From Rathayibacter_A sp036510655 (GTDB taxonomy: Bacteria; Actinomycetota; Actinomycetes; Actinomycetales; Microbacteriaceae): 64,000 nt of DNA. How positions within the stretch are numbered: position 1 is the first letter of the stretch; each line of letters opens with the position of its first letter. Positions 33,594 through 41,774 of the stretch are shown one piece after another. Both the position numbers and the translations under genes were made by a program. The notes below the pieces were generated by a model. It was not told the DNA's origin. It did not search any database and saw only the letters and a list, made by a program, of their open reading frames with translations. Where the stretch lies: assembly GCA_036510655.1 (NCBI GenBank), contig DATCDQ010000008.1:1-64000 (forward strand). Reading direction: 5' to 3'.

Positions 33594-34583
33594 CTATCCG
33601 CGTGCTTTCGCGAGCAGTTCCTCACGCGGGTTTTCGGCGGGAATCTTCGCTTCGAATGCCTTGAGTGCTTCTTCCGCTTCCTTTGACAAATGAGACGGAA
33701 CGGCCACTTGAACGATGGCGAGCAGGTCGCCTGTGCCCTTGTCCGTGACGACGCCGCGACCCTTGACCCGCAAGATCCGGCCACTCGGAGTGCCGGCAGA
33801 GACTCGCAGTTTTACAGGGTTGCCGCCCAGAGTCGGCACCTCGATCGTCGCGCCGAGGGCTGCCTCTGCGAAGGTCACTGGTACGGTGACGCGCAGATTC
33901 AACCCGTCCCGCTCGAACACCGGATGTTTGCGCACCGTGACAGTCAACACCATGTCGCCGGGCGTTCCGCCATCGAGCGAACGGTGACCCTTGCCGCGCA
34001 GCTTGATCTTCTGCTTGTCCGCAACACCGGCGGGAATCTTCACCTTGATCGGTTTGCCATCCGCCGCCTGCAGGGTGATGGTCTCGCCCCTGGTCGCGGT
34101 GATGAAATCGATGGTGGTCGTCGCTGTGACATCCTGCCCGCGGGTCGGGCCGCCGTAACCGCGGTAGCCGCCGCTGGTCTGCCCGAATCGGCCGCTCCCG
34201 AACAATCCGCCGAGCAGGTCGTCGTATTCGCCGCCGCCCTGTTGGAATGTATAGTTCTGACCGCGCGAGCCGCCGAACATGCCGCCGAAGACATCCTCGA
34301 AGCCGCCATTGCTGCCGCCGGCGCCCGGGGCTGTGAAGCGAGCGCCGGAACCCATCGCGCGAATCTGGTCGTACTCTTTGCGTTGCTCGGGATCCGAGAG
34401 CACGGAGTGCGCCTCGCTGATCTCCTTGAACTTGTTCTCTGCTGCGGCGTCGCCCGGATTGGAATCCGGGTGATATTTGCGCGCCAGCTTGCGATACGTC
34501 TTCTTCAGCTCTGCGGGCGTCACGTCTTTGGAGACGCCGAGCACCTTGTAGAAGTCCTTGTCGAACCAGTCTTGACTAGCCAC
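33594..34583 (-). CDS. dnaJ: DnaJ-type co-chaperone without zinc finger (CbpA/DnaJ2-like)
   Basis: 329 residues. J domain with KYHPDSNPGD (HPD motif), a Gly/Phe-rich linker (GGMFGGSRGQNYTFQQGGG), then the two-barrel C-terminal substrate domain. None of the four CxxCxGxG repeats of type-I DnaJ is present; the protein has no Cys at all. It stimulates DnaK's ATPase and delivers clients. Located between grpE and hspR, the place of DnaJ1 in other actinobacteria. A dispersed repeat pair lies just upstream, inside the operon. Confidence 0.93.
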   Translation of the reverse strand: MASQDWFDKDFYKVLGVSKDVTPAELKKTYRKLARKYHPDSNPGDAAAENKFKEISEAHSVLSDPEQRKEYDQIRAMGSGARFTAPGAGGSNGGFEDVFGGMFGGSRGQNYTFQQGGGEYDDLLGGLFGSGRFGQTSGGYRGYGGPTRGQDVTATTTIDFITATRGETITLQAADGKPIKVKIPAGVADKQKIKLRGKGHRSLDGGTPGDMVLTVTVRKHPVFERDGLNLRVTVPVTFAEAALGATIEVPTLGGNPVKLRVSAGTPSGRILRVKGRGVVTDKGTGDLLAIVQVAVPSHLSKEAEEALKAFEAKIPAENPREELLAKARG

Positions 34584-34607
34584 GGCGCCTCCTTTCTGAG
34601 ATTGGTG

Positions 34608-34722
34608 GTCGAGTAGCGAGGAGCAAGCGTATCGAGACCCGTATCGAGACCCCGGAATTGTTGCCTCCGGGGGTCTCGATACGGCTGCTCGCTATGCTCG
34701 CGGCCTACTCGACCAGCGAGAC
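34608..34722. repeat. Inverted pair of TACTCGACCACC-type repeats in the heat-shock operon
   Basis: GGTGGTCGAGTAGCGAGGAG, CGTATCGAGACC twice, then GGTCTCGATACGGCTGCTCG and GGCCTACTCGACCAG. The halves are complementary and form a long hairpin in the grpE-dnaJ intergenic mRNA, where it could act as a partial terminator or processing site. Confidence 0.88.
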
Positions 34723-34734
34723 CAACGACTGCTA

Positions 34735-35403
34735 TTACTCCGGCACCGCCACGACGACCTTCGCCGCACGAACGAGCGTTGATCCCAGTTTGTACCCGGT
34801 CTCGACGACGTCGGCAATCGTGTCCACCTCGACTCCAGGAGTCGGCTGCTGGAAGATCGCTTCGTGCAGGTTGTGGTCGAACGGCTCGCCGGCGGTGCCG
34901 AATGGCGCCAGCCCGAGCTTCTCGGCCACACCGCGCAGCTTCGCGGCAATGGTCGCGAACGCGCTTTCGCCCTCGAGATCACCGTGTTTTTCAGCACGGT
35001 CGAGGTCGTCGAGCACGGGCAGCAGAGCCTTCGCAGTCTCGGCAACCGAGCGCTCCCGCTCGACCTCACGACCGGTCTCCGTGCGCTTGCGATAGTTGGC
35101 ATACTCCGCGGTCACCCGCTGCAGATCGGCGAGCCGTTCTGCAGCGAGCTCCTCAGCGGTTGCCTGGCCGGAGAGAAAGTCGAGGTCGGCATCCGAGAGC
35201 GACGTCTCGACATCCGGTCCCTCGTAGCCCTCGCCGGTATCTACGACCTGCTCGTGCTCGAGATCCGACGCGGCATCCGCGGATGCGGCATCCGGAGATG
35301 CGGCATCCGGAGACGGACGAACCTTCCCTGTCTCGGGGTCGATGCGTCGCTTGTCGTGAACGACCGGTTCCTCGTTTTCGTTGGATTCGTCTCGCTTCGC
35401 CAT
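34735..35403 (-). CDS. grpE: GrpE nucleotide-exchange factor
   Basis: 222 residues. Acidic, Ala/Asp-rich N-terminus (repeated SPDAA/SADAA words encoded by GCATCCG-rich DNA at 35268-35322), a long helix (DLQRVTAEYANYRKRTETGR), then the beta-domain with GLAPFGTAGEPFDHNLHEAI, the GrpE signature. Releases ADP from DnaK. Start codon lies 2 bp after the dnaK stop, so expression is coupled. Confidence 0.95.
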   Translation of the reverse strand: MAKRDESNENEEPVVHDKRRIDPETGKVRPSPDAASPDAASADAASDLEHEQVVDTGEGYEGPDVETSLSDADLDFLSGQATAEELAAERLADLQRVTAEYANYRKRTETGREVERERSVAETAKALLPVLDDLDRAEKHGDLEGESAFATIAAKLRGVAEKLGLAPFGTAGEPFDHNLHEAIFQQPTPGVEVDTIADVVETGYKLGSTLVRAAKVVVAVPE

Positions 35404-35405
35404 GG

Positions 35406-37283
35406 CTACTTCGCGCCCTCTTCGTCATCCACGACCTCGGCGTCGACGACATCCTCATCGGATGCCGCGTCACCGGATGCCTCGCCCTCGGGTGCAGCGC
35501 CATCAGCACTTGCTGACTTCGCGGCATCCGCCTGAGCAGAAGCATAGATCGCTTCGCCGAGCTTGCCTTGGCTGGCGGTCAGCTTGTCGAACGCGGTCTT
35601 CACCGCGCCATCGTCGTCGCCCGCGAGCGCACTCTTCAGACCATCGACATCGCCTTGCACCTCGTTCTTGACGTCCTCGGGCAGCTTGTCGGTGTTGTCC
35701 TTGATGAGCTTGTCGATCGAGTAGGCCAGCTGTTCTGCGCTGTTGCGTGTCTCAGCCGACTCGCGGCGCTTCTTGTCCTCTGCCGCGTTCTCCTCGGCCT
35801 CGCGAACCATGCGCTCGATGTCTTCCTTCGGCAGCGAGGAGCCGCCGGTGATCGTCATCGACTGCTCCTTGCCGGTGCCCTTGTCCTTGGCGGACACGTG
35901 CACGATCCCGTTCGCGTCGATGTCGAACGTGACCTCGACCTGCGGGATGCCGCGGGGCGCCGGGGCAATCCCGGTCAGCTCGAACGTGCCGAGCGGCTTG
36001 TTGTCTCGGGTGAACTCGCGCTCGCCCTGGAAGACCTGGATCGCGACGGACGGCTGATTGTCATCCGCAGTGGTGAATGTTTCGCTGCGCTTGGTCGGGA
36101 TCGCCGTGTTGCGGTCGATCAGGCGCGTCATGATGCCGCCCTTGGTTTCGATGCCGAGCGACAGCGGGGTGACGTCGATGAGCAGAACGTCCTTGCGCTC
36201 ACCGCGCAGAACGCCGGCCTGCAGTGCGGCGCCGACGGCGACGACCTCATCCGGGTTCACGCCCTTGTTCGGGTCCTTGCCGCCGGTCTCCTGCTTGACC
36301 AGCTCGGAGACCGCGGGCATGCGGGTCGAGCCGCCGACCAGAACGACGTGGGCGATGTCACTGACCTTGATGCCGGCTTCCTTGATCACGTCTTGGAACG
36401 GCTTCTTGGTGCGGTCGATCAGATCGCTGGTCATCTGCTCGAACTGGGCGCGCGACAGCGTTTCGTCGAGGTTGGCCGGGCCGTTCTCGGTCAGCGACAG
36501 GTAGGGCAGCTGGATGCTCGTCGACATACTCGACGACAGCTCCTTCTTCGCCTGCTCGGCGGCTTCCTTCAGGCGCTGCTTGGCGATCTTGTCGTTGGAG
36601 ACGTCGACACCGGTGGTGTCCTTGAACTTCTTGATCAGCCACTCGACGATGCGCTGGTCCCAGTCGTCGCCACCGAGACGGTTGTCACCGGCGGTCGAAC
36701 GCACCTGGATAGTCGAGAAGTCGTCGTCCTTGCCCACCTCAAGCAGGGAGACGTCGAACGTTCCGCCACCGAGGTCGAACACCAGGATGAGCTCGTCTTC
36801 CTTGCCCTTGTCCAGCCCGTAGGCCAGCGCGGCAGCGGTCGGCTCGTTGATGATGCGCAGCACGTTGAGGCCCGCGATCTCGCCGGCTTCCTTTGTGGCC
36901 TGACGCTCGGCGTCGTTGAAGTACGCGGGAACGGTGATGACGGCATCCGTCACGGTGTCGCCGAGGTACTGCTCTGCATCTCGCTTGAGCTTGCTCAGGA
37001 TGCGCGCGGAGATCTCCTGCGCCGTGTACTTCTTGCCGTCGATGTCCGCCTTCCAGTCCGTGCCCATGTGGCGCTTGACGGATGCGATCGTGTGGTCGAC
37101 GTTCGTGACGGCCTGACGCTTGGCGGTTTCACCGACCAGCACTTCGCCGTCCTTCGTGAAGGCGACGACCGACGGGGTCGTGCGGAAGCCCTCCGCATTG
37201 GCGATGACGGTCGGCTCACCGCCCTCGAGGACTGAGACCACCGAGTTGGTCGTTCCCAGGTCGATTCCTACTGCTCGTGACAT
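35406..37283 (-). CDS. dnaK: Chaperone DnaK (Hsp70)
   Basis: 625 residues. Full Hsp70: ATPase domain (AVGIDLGTTNSVVSVLEGG, VFDLGGGTFDVSLLEVG, VVLVGGSTRMPAVSELV), interdomain linker (DVTPLSLG at the substrate-domain start), helical lid and a low-complexity acidic tail ending VDAEVVDDEEGAK. First gene of dnaK-grpE-dnaJ-hspR. It is expressed from a TTGACA promoter overlapped by HAIR elements. Confidence 0.98.
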   Translation of the reverse strand: MSRAVGIDLGTTNSVVSVLEGGEPTVIANAEGFRTTPSVVAFTKDGEVLVGETAKRQAVTNVDHTIASVKRHMGTDWKADIDGKKYTAQEISARILSKLKRDAEQYLGDTVTDAVITVPAYFNDAERQATKEAGEIAGLNVLRIINEPTAAALAYGLDKGKEDELILVFDLGGGTFDVSLLEVGKDDDFSTIQVRSTAGDNRLGGDDWDQRIVEWLIKKFKDTTGVDVSNDKIAKQRLKEAAEQAKKELSSSMSTSIQLPYLSLTENGPANLDETLSRAQFEQMTSDLIDRTKKPFQDVIKEAGIKVSDIAHVVLVGGSTRMPAVSELVKQETGGKDPNKGVNPDEVVAVGAALQAGVLRGERKDVLLIDVTPLSLGIETKGGIMTRLIDRNTAIPTKRSETFTTADDNQPSVAIQVFQGEREFTRDNKPLGTFELTGIAPAPRGIPQVEVTFDIDANGIVHVSAKDKGTGKEQSMTITGGSSLPKEDIERMVREAEENAAEDKKRRESAETRNSAEQLAYSIDKLIKDNTDKLPEDVKNEVQGDVDGLKSALAGDDDGAVKTAFDKLTASQGKLGEAIYASAQADAAKSASADGAAPEGEASGDAASDEDVVDAEVVDDEEGAK

Positions 37284-37354
37284 AGTTGTTACCTTTCTGC
37301 GGGCCTTCGCCCTGACATGTTCTACGCTGACGTGATCAAAGCCTGAATGTGAGA

Positions 37355-37437
37355 GTTGAGTCTCACTGGCTCAAGTTTATCAACCGTGGATGCTGTGTCA
37401 AGTTGAAATCACGGAACTTGAGTTTACCTGTGTCAAG
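37355..37437 (-). promoter_or_regulatory. dnaK promoter with two HAIR (HspR-binding) elements
   Basis: HAIR consensus is CTTGAGT-N7-ACTCAAG. Site 1 (37355-37375) reads GTTGAGT-N7-GCTCAAG; site 2 (37417-37437) reads CTTGAGT-N7-TGTCAAG. On the minus strand TTGACA (37401-37396), 16 bp, TAAACT (37379-37374) lies between them, so site 1 covers the start point and site 2 lies upstream. Repression by HspR with DnaK is the known mechanism. Confidence 0.85.
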
Positions 37438-37493
37438 TTTACGGATTTGCTGGGGTGCCAGCCCGAGTTGGGGCAAGTGCTACAATGTAGAAC

Positions 37494-37769
37494 ATGACTG
37501 AGGTCGGGATTCGCGCACTCAAGCAGAACGCATCCGCGGTCGTCGCCCGGGCGAGCGCGGGCGAGACCATCACGATTACCGATAGGGGCCGACCGGTCGC
37601 CGCGTTGTCTGCGATTCCGTCATCTCGACTGCAGCAACTCGTCAGCTCGGGGCGCGCGCGCCTTCCTCGGATCAGTATCGATCAGCTGCCTGCTCCCCGG
37701 CCGATGTCACCATCGAGCACGAGCCTCTCCGATGAGCTGACAGCGATGCGAAGCGAGGAGCGGTACTGA
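37494..37769 (+). CDS. Phd/YefM-type antitoxin
   Basis: 91 residues: VGIRALKQNASAVVARASAG, then TITITDRGRPVAALSAIP, the typical Phd/YefM DNA-binding N-terminus; the C-terminal half is the toxin-neutralising tail. It is followed 2 bp later by a PIN toxin gene. TACAAT 7 bp before the ATG suggests a leaderless start. Confidence 0.9.
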   Translation: MTEVGIRALKQNASAVVARASAGETITITDRGRPVAALSAIPSSRLQQLVSSGRARLPRISIDQLPAPRPMSPSSTSLSDELTAMRSEERY

Positions 37770-37771
37770 GC

Positions 37772-38164
37772 GTGGCGTACTATTTCGACACGTCGGCACT
37801 CGTCAAGCTCGTCGTAGCCGAGCCTGAGACCGCGGCCTTGCGTGAGTGGCTCGGGTCTGCAGATCGCGGTGCGATCTCGTGCGATTTGGCTCGCACTGAG
37901 CTGTTGCGAGCGGTTCGCCGCGCTGCGCCCGATCGGGTGACGCAAGCGCGAACGGTCATTGCATCGATCACGCTGCTCGAGGTCACCACTGCGATCTTCG
38001 AGGAGGCAAGTCGCCTCGACCCAGCCATCTTGCGCTCCCTCGACGCCATCCATCTCGCGGCTGCGCTTGCACTCGGAGACGATCTCGACGGATTCGTCAC
38101 CTACGACGACAGGCTCGCGCAGGCGGCCGCGGCCAACGGCATCCAGGTGATCAGACCGGCCTGA
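37772..38164 (+). CDS. PIN-domain ribonuclease toxin (VapC type)
   Basis: 130 residues. PIN signature: AYYFDTSALVKLVVAE (first Asp), a central Glu in DLARTELLRA, LRSLDAIHLAAAL (third acidic residue) and DGFVTYDDRL. Mg-dependent RNase, held inactive by the antitoxin. GTG start, translated with the antitoxin. Confidence 0.92.
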   Translation: MAYYFDTSALVKLVVAEPETAALREWLGSADRGAISCDLARTELLRAVRRAAPDRVTQARTVIASITLLEVTTAIFEEASRLDPAILRSLDAIHLAAALALGDDLDGFVTYDDRLAQAAAANGIQVIRPA

Positions 38165-38226
38165 GCTCGTTCTGCTCGCACAACGACCACGGGCAGCCCG
38201 CGTTCGCGCCGGAGAATAGGGTACTC

Positions 38227-38283
38227 ATTTTTGCTATTTCAGATCCGCCCTATATAAAGCAGAGCTGAAATAGCGAAAACGGA
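38227..38283. repeat. AT-containing palindrome, CAGATCCGCCCTATATA core
   Basis: TTTTGCTATTTCAGATCCGC, CCTATATAAAG, CAGAGCTGAAATAGCGAAAA: imperfect hairpin flanked by TTTT/AAAA. Nearly the same element is at 58670-58721. Confidence 0.85.
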
Positions 38284-38309
38284 CACGCACTTTGCCGGGC
38301 GAGACCGCT

Positions 38310-38425
38310 TCGCCCGCTGCCCTTCGACAAGCTCAGGAACCGCGCTGTAGCCGAAGCGCCAGCCCGCAGCGCCGAACGAACACGCGGTACACAGTTGCCC
38401 TTCGGCTACGCCCAGGGCGCGGGCA
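38310..38425. repeat. CTTCGACAAGCTCAGG-type repeats
   Basis: CCCTTCGACAAGCTCAGGAAC then GCCGAAGCGCCAGCC and CCCTTCGGCTACGCCCAGGGC. Same family as 12738 and 58480-58810. The 290-bp gap between the PIN gene and the ligase gene holds this and the preceding palindrome and no gene. Confidence 0.75.
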
Positions 38426-38455
38426 GACCTCGGTCACCTGCCTGCATCCTCGCCC

Positions 38456-39505
38456 CTACGGCACTCGATACAGCCACTCGTCCGTAGCGAACTTTTCGTT
38501 GACCAGCCGCTCCGCCCGTGCCAGCTCCTCGCTCGACACTTCGCTCGCACTCAACCCATACAACCCACGGAAGGTGTCTTCCATGCGCACCATGATCGCC
38601 TCGCGGGACATGCCGGTCTGGCTGCGCAGCGGATCGACGCGCTTCTTCGCACTGGTCGTGCCCTTGTCGCTCAACTTCTCCCGACCGATGCGCAGCACCT
38701 GCGTCATCTTGTCGGCATCCATGTCGTAGCTCATCGTCACGTGGTGCAGCAGCGCACCGCTGCCGAGCCGTTTTTGCGCGGCGCCACCGATCTTGCCGAG
38801 CGGCGAGGTGATGTCGTTGATCGGCTTGTACGACGCGTCGATTCCGACCGAACGCAGCGCCGTCAGAACCCAGTCGTCGAGGAACGCGTATGAGTCACCG
38901 AACGACATCCCGTTCACCAGTGCGATCGGCGCGTACAGCGAATAGGTGATGAACGAACCGGGCTCGACGAACATGGCACCGCCGCCGGTGATGCGCCGAA
39001 CGAGCTGCACGCCGTAACGCGCGGCCGCAGCCAGGTCGACTTCGTTCTTCACCGACTGGAAGCTGCCGATGATCACCGCCGGCTCCGAACGCTCCCAGAA
39101 TCGCAGTGTCGGCCTGCGCCGGCCGGCCGCAACCTCCTCGGTCAGCACCTGGTCCAGAGCCATCTGCAGCTGCTCGGGGTAGGCCGGGCCGTGGATCAAC
39201 TGCCAGTCATAATCCGCCCACGTGCTCGCCTTAGACAGTGCCCGCCTGACCGCGACGGCCACACCATCCGAGGTGAGGCCGAGCATCGTCACGTCACTGG
39301 GCACCGCACGATCGATCGCTTCAGCCAGAGCGGATGCCGCGGTGTCCGCCCGCAGACCGGTCAGCGCCGCATTGATGGCGTCGAGCGCGTCGTCTGGTTC
39401 GAGAAAGAAGTCTCCAGACACGTGGACGTTCGCCAGAACGTCGCCAACCACGTCGAAGTCGACGACCACGAGTTTGCCGCCGGGGATCTTGTATTCGCTG
39501 TGCAC
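38456..39505 (-). CDS. Lipoate-protein ligase-like protein with accessory domain at the N-terminus
   Basis: About 349 residues. Residues 1-75 (SEYKIPGGKLVVVDFDVVG, VHVSGDFFLEPDDALDAINA) resemble the accessory domain normally at the C-terminus of LplA. The catalytic LplA-like domain follows: RRPTLRFWERSEPAVIIGSF, RRITGGGAMFVEPGSFITYS, and KIGGAAQKR with the conserved Lys. LplA adenylates lipoate and transfers it to E2 and H proteins; the order accessory-then-catalytic is unusual. GTG 39505 is chosen because the accessory domain begins there; GTG 39532 is possible. Confidence 0.78.
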   Translation of the reverse strand: MHSEYKIPGGKLVVVDFDVVGDVLANVHVSGDFFLEPDDALDAINAALTGLRADTAASALAEAIDRAVPSDVTMLGLTSDGVAVAVRRALSKASTWADYDWQLIHGPAYPEQLQMALDQVLTEEVAAGRRRPTLRFWERSEPAVIIGSFQSVKNEVDLAAAARYGVQLVRRITGGGAMFVEPGSFITYSLYAPIALVNGMSFGDSYAFLDDWVLTALRSVGIDASYKPINDITSPLGKIGGAAQKRLGSGALLHHVTMSYDMDADKMTQVLRIGREKLSDKGTTSAKKRVDPLRSQTGMSREAIMVRMEDTFRGLYGLSASEVSSEELARAERLVNEKFATDEWLYRVP

Positions 39506-39549
39506 ACATCCAGCGTTGCAGATTTGCGGCACATTGGCTGGCGTGCGTC

Positions 39550-39602
39550 GATGCGGGTCTCGATACGCCTGCTCGCTACGCTCGCGGGCTACTCGACCAC
39601 CG
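39550..39602. repeat. TACTCGACCACC-type repeat copy
   Basis: GGTCTCGATACGCCTGCTCG, CTACGCTCGCGG and GCTACTCGACCACCGG, between the ligase-like gene and the beta-glucosidase stop codon. Confidence 0.85.
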
Positions 39603-39608
39603 GACGCC

Positions 39609-40976
39609 CTACTTGTACGCCTGAATCACGTCGCGATACCAGCGATACGAATCCTTCGGCGTACGTTTCTGCGTCTCGAAGTCCACGTGCACGAGTCCGA
39701 AACGCTGGGAGTAACCAACCGCCCACTCGAAGTTGTCCAGCAGCGACCAGTGGAAATAGCCGCGCACATCCACGCCGGCGGCGATCGCATCCGCCACCGC
39801 ACCGAGGTGCGCCTCGGTGTAGGCGATCCGCCGGTTGTCGTGCACCGCGCCATCGGCACCGGGTTTGAGGTTGATCGCGCATCCGTTCTCGGTGATGTAG
39901 ATCGTCAGCAGCGCGTCACCGTAGCGTTCCTTGAAGCCGGTGAGCAGTTCCGTGAACGCACTCGGCACGACCGGCCAGGCGAAGTCCGTGAGCGGGTAGC
40001 CCTTGATCTCGCGCACGCTGAACGGCAGCGTCGAGTCCAGCGCGTGCCCGTCAACCAGGCCGGCGGATGCCGCGCTCGGCGCCCCGACGAGCGTCGGGTT
40101 GTAGTAATTGACGCCGTACCAGTCGATGGGTGCGCTGATCTCGCGCAGGTCATCGCCAGCGTTCACCGGCAGCAGCGGCTCGAGCTCGGCCGGATACTGG
40201 CCGAGCAGAATCGGGTCGGCGAACATCCAGTTCGCGAGGTTGTCGTAGAGGCCGGCGGCGATCAGGTCCTCCTCGTGGTCGCTGGCCGGCCAGGTCGGCG
40301 CGTGGTTGTTGGCGATGCCGATATTGCCGACGCCGGCAGCCCGCAGCGCCGTCACCGCACGGCCGTGGCCGAGTAGCAAGTTGTGCGCGGCAGGCAGCGC
40401 CTCGAGGCCGAGCTTCTCGCCGGGCGCGTGAATGCCTGCCCCGTAGCCGAGCATCGTCAGCACGACCGGCTCGTTGATGGTGATCCAGCGCGGAATCCGG
40501 TCGGCGAAGTGCTCGCCCATCAGGTGTGCGTAGTCCGCGAACCGTTCGGTGATGTCTCGGTTCAGCCAACCGCCCTTCTCCTCCAGCTCCAACGGGGTGT
40601 CCCAGTGGAACAGCGTCGGCGACGGCTGAATGCCGGCGGTCAACAGCGCATCGACCAAGCGGTCGTAAAAGGCGAGCCCTTCCTGGTTGACCTGACCGCG
40701 ACCGGACGGCTGGATGCGCGACCACGAGAACGAGAACCGGTAGGCGTCGATGCCGAGCTCCTTCATCAATGCGACGTCTTCGGGGTAGCGGTGATAGTGA
40801 TCGCAGGCGACGTCGCCCGTGTCGCCGCCGTGCACGCGTCCCGGCTCGCGCACGAACGCATCCCAGCTGGATGGCCCTCGCCGGCCCTCCATGACGGCAC
40901 CCTCGATCTGATAGGCGGCCGTCGACACTCCCCAGAGGAAGTCCGATGGGAGGGCAAACGGGCGGTCGTTCGGCAT
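39609..40976 (-). CDS. Beta-glucosidase, GH1 family
   Basis: About 455 residues. (beta/alpha)8 glycosidase: LPSDFLWGVSTAAYQIEGA, acid/base Glu in WITINEP, nucleophile Glu in IYITENG, and GVDVRGYFHWSLLDNFEW. Retaining beta-glycosidase, cytoplasmic (no signal). ATG 40976 follows AAAGGA. Probably splits cellobiose-like oligosaccharides; the neighbouring membrane proteins do not point to a substrate. Confidence 0.95.
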   Translation of the reverse strand: MPNDRPFALPSDFLWGVSTAAYQIEGAVMEGRRGPSSWDAFVREPGRVHGGDTGDVACDHYHRYPEDVALMKELGIDAYRFSFSWSRIQPSGRGQVNQEGLAFYDRLVDALLTAGIQPSPTLFHWDTPLELEEKGGWLNRDITERFADYAHLMGEHFADRIPRWITINEPVVLTMLGYGAGIHAPGEKLGLEALPAAHNLLLGHGRAVTALRAAGVGNIGIANNHAPTWPASDHEEDLIAAGLYDNLANWMFADPILLGQYPAELEPLLPVNAGDDLREISAPIDWYGVNYYNPTLVGAPSAASAGLVDGHALDSTLPFSVREIKGYPLTDFAWPVVPSAFTELLTGFKERYGDALLTIYITENGCAINLKPGADGAVHDNRRIAYTEAHLGAVADAIAAGVDVRGYFHWSLLDNFEWAVGYSQRFGLVHVDFETQKRTPKDSYRWYRDVIQAYK

Positions 40977-41112
40977 GGGGGTCCTTTCATGCGTGCTGCT
41001 CAGTGTCAACGAGAAGGTCAGCGTCACCTAGCAAGTCAGTGTCTCACCCTCACGGCCCAATGCCGTGCCACCACTGGTGAGCGCGACCAGTTGCAAGGAG
41101 CGGTTGCAAGGA

Positions 41113-41183
41113 GATAGTCGAGTTTGAAGGATAGTTTTGGCCGAAGCGACCTTCTAACCGAACTATCTCCTTCAAACCTCGTG
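41113..41183. repeat. Palindrome with GTTTGAAGGATAGTT arms
   Basis: GAGTTTGAAGGATAGTT is followed by AACTATCTCCTTCAAAC about 25 bp later, with a single-base gap, plus an AAGGAGATAGTCGAG half-copy upstream. A hairpin between the beta-glucosidase start and the membrane-protein stop. Confidence 0.65.
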
Positions 41184-41211
41184 CGAACCCGACCACGGGG
41201 CGGGCGGAACC

Positions 41212-41733
41212 CTAATGCCGATTCAACCGCTCCCAGGCGTCGAGTGCCGCGTCCTCGTCGTAGATCGGGCGACCGCCGCGGGCGTCGCGGTAGGCGAGAA
41301 TCACGGCCGCCACCGACAGGATGGCACAGACCATGCCGGCCGGGTTCGTCACGCCGATCGCGATGCCCAGGCCCGGTTCATGCGCGCCACTGACGATGGT
41401 CTGCAGACCGGAGGGAGTCGCATCCGGCAACGTCAGCCCGCAGAGGATGCCGAATGCCCACGACGAGAGCAGGATCGCGATCGTCCAGCCGCGGGCCGCA
41501 TACCCTGCCCGCGCACCGCGGATCAGCGCGCGCCCGGCTGCCACCTGCAAGGCTGCGATGACGAGCCCGATGAAGAGATAAAGCGGGGTCAGGCTGCCCT
41601 CCACACCGAACGGAAATCGCCCGACCGCGATCCACGCCGCAACCAGCAATCCGCCGACGATGATCAGGATGCCGGGGGCCACCGAAACCGGCGTGCGCGG
41701 CTCGGCCGCGGCATCCGCCGTTTCTTCGCTCAT
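41212..41733 (-). CDS. Integral membrane protein of unknown function
   Basis: About 173 residues with four or five membrane helices: GILIIVGGLLVAAWIAVGRF, TPLYLFIGLVIAALQVAAG, WTIAILLSSWAFGILCGLTL, AGMVCAILSVAAVILAYRDA, then a short acidic/Arg-rich tail (PIYDEDAALDAWERLNRH). ATG 41733 begins a typical Glu/Ala-rich cytoplasmic start. The family was not recognised. Divergent from the MFS gene at 41775. Confidence 0.75.
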   Translation of the reverse strand: MSEETADAAAEPRTPVSVAPGILIIVGGLLVAAWIAVGRFPFGVEGSLTPLYLFIGLVIAALQVAAGRALIRGARAGYAARGWTIAILLSSWAFGILCGLTLPDATPSGLQTIVSGAHEPGLGIAIGVTNPAGMVCAILSVAAVILAYRDARGGRPIYDEDAALDAWERLNRH

Positions 41734-41774
41734 AGTCCCACGATATCCGGGCGGCACGGCACTAACCTGAGTGC

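Noticed and set aside
35568..37235. Long open frame on the plus strand opposite dnaK
   Set aside because: It is the antisense mirror of a strongly conserved Hsp70 gene, with Leu/Arg/Val-rich composition typical of antisense frames in GC-rich DNA.
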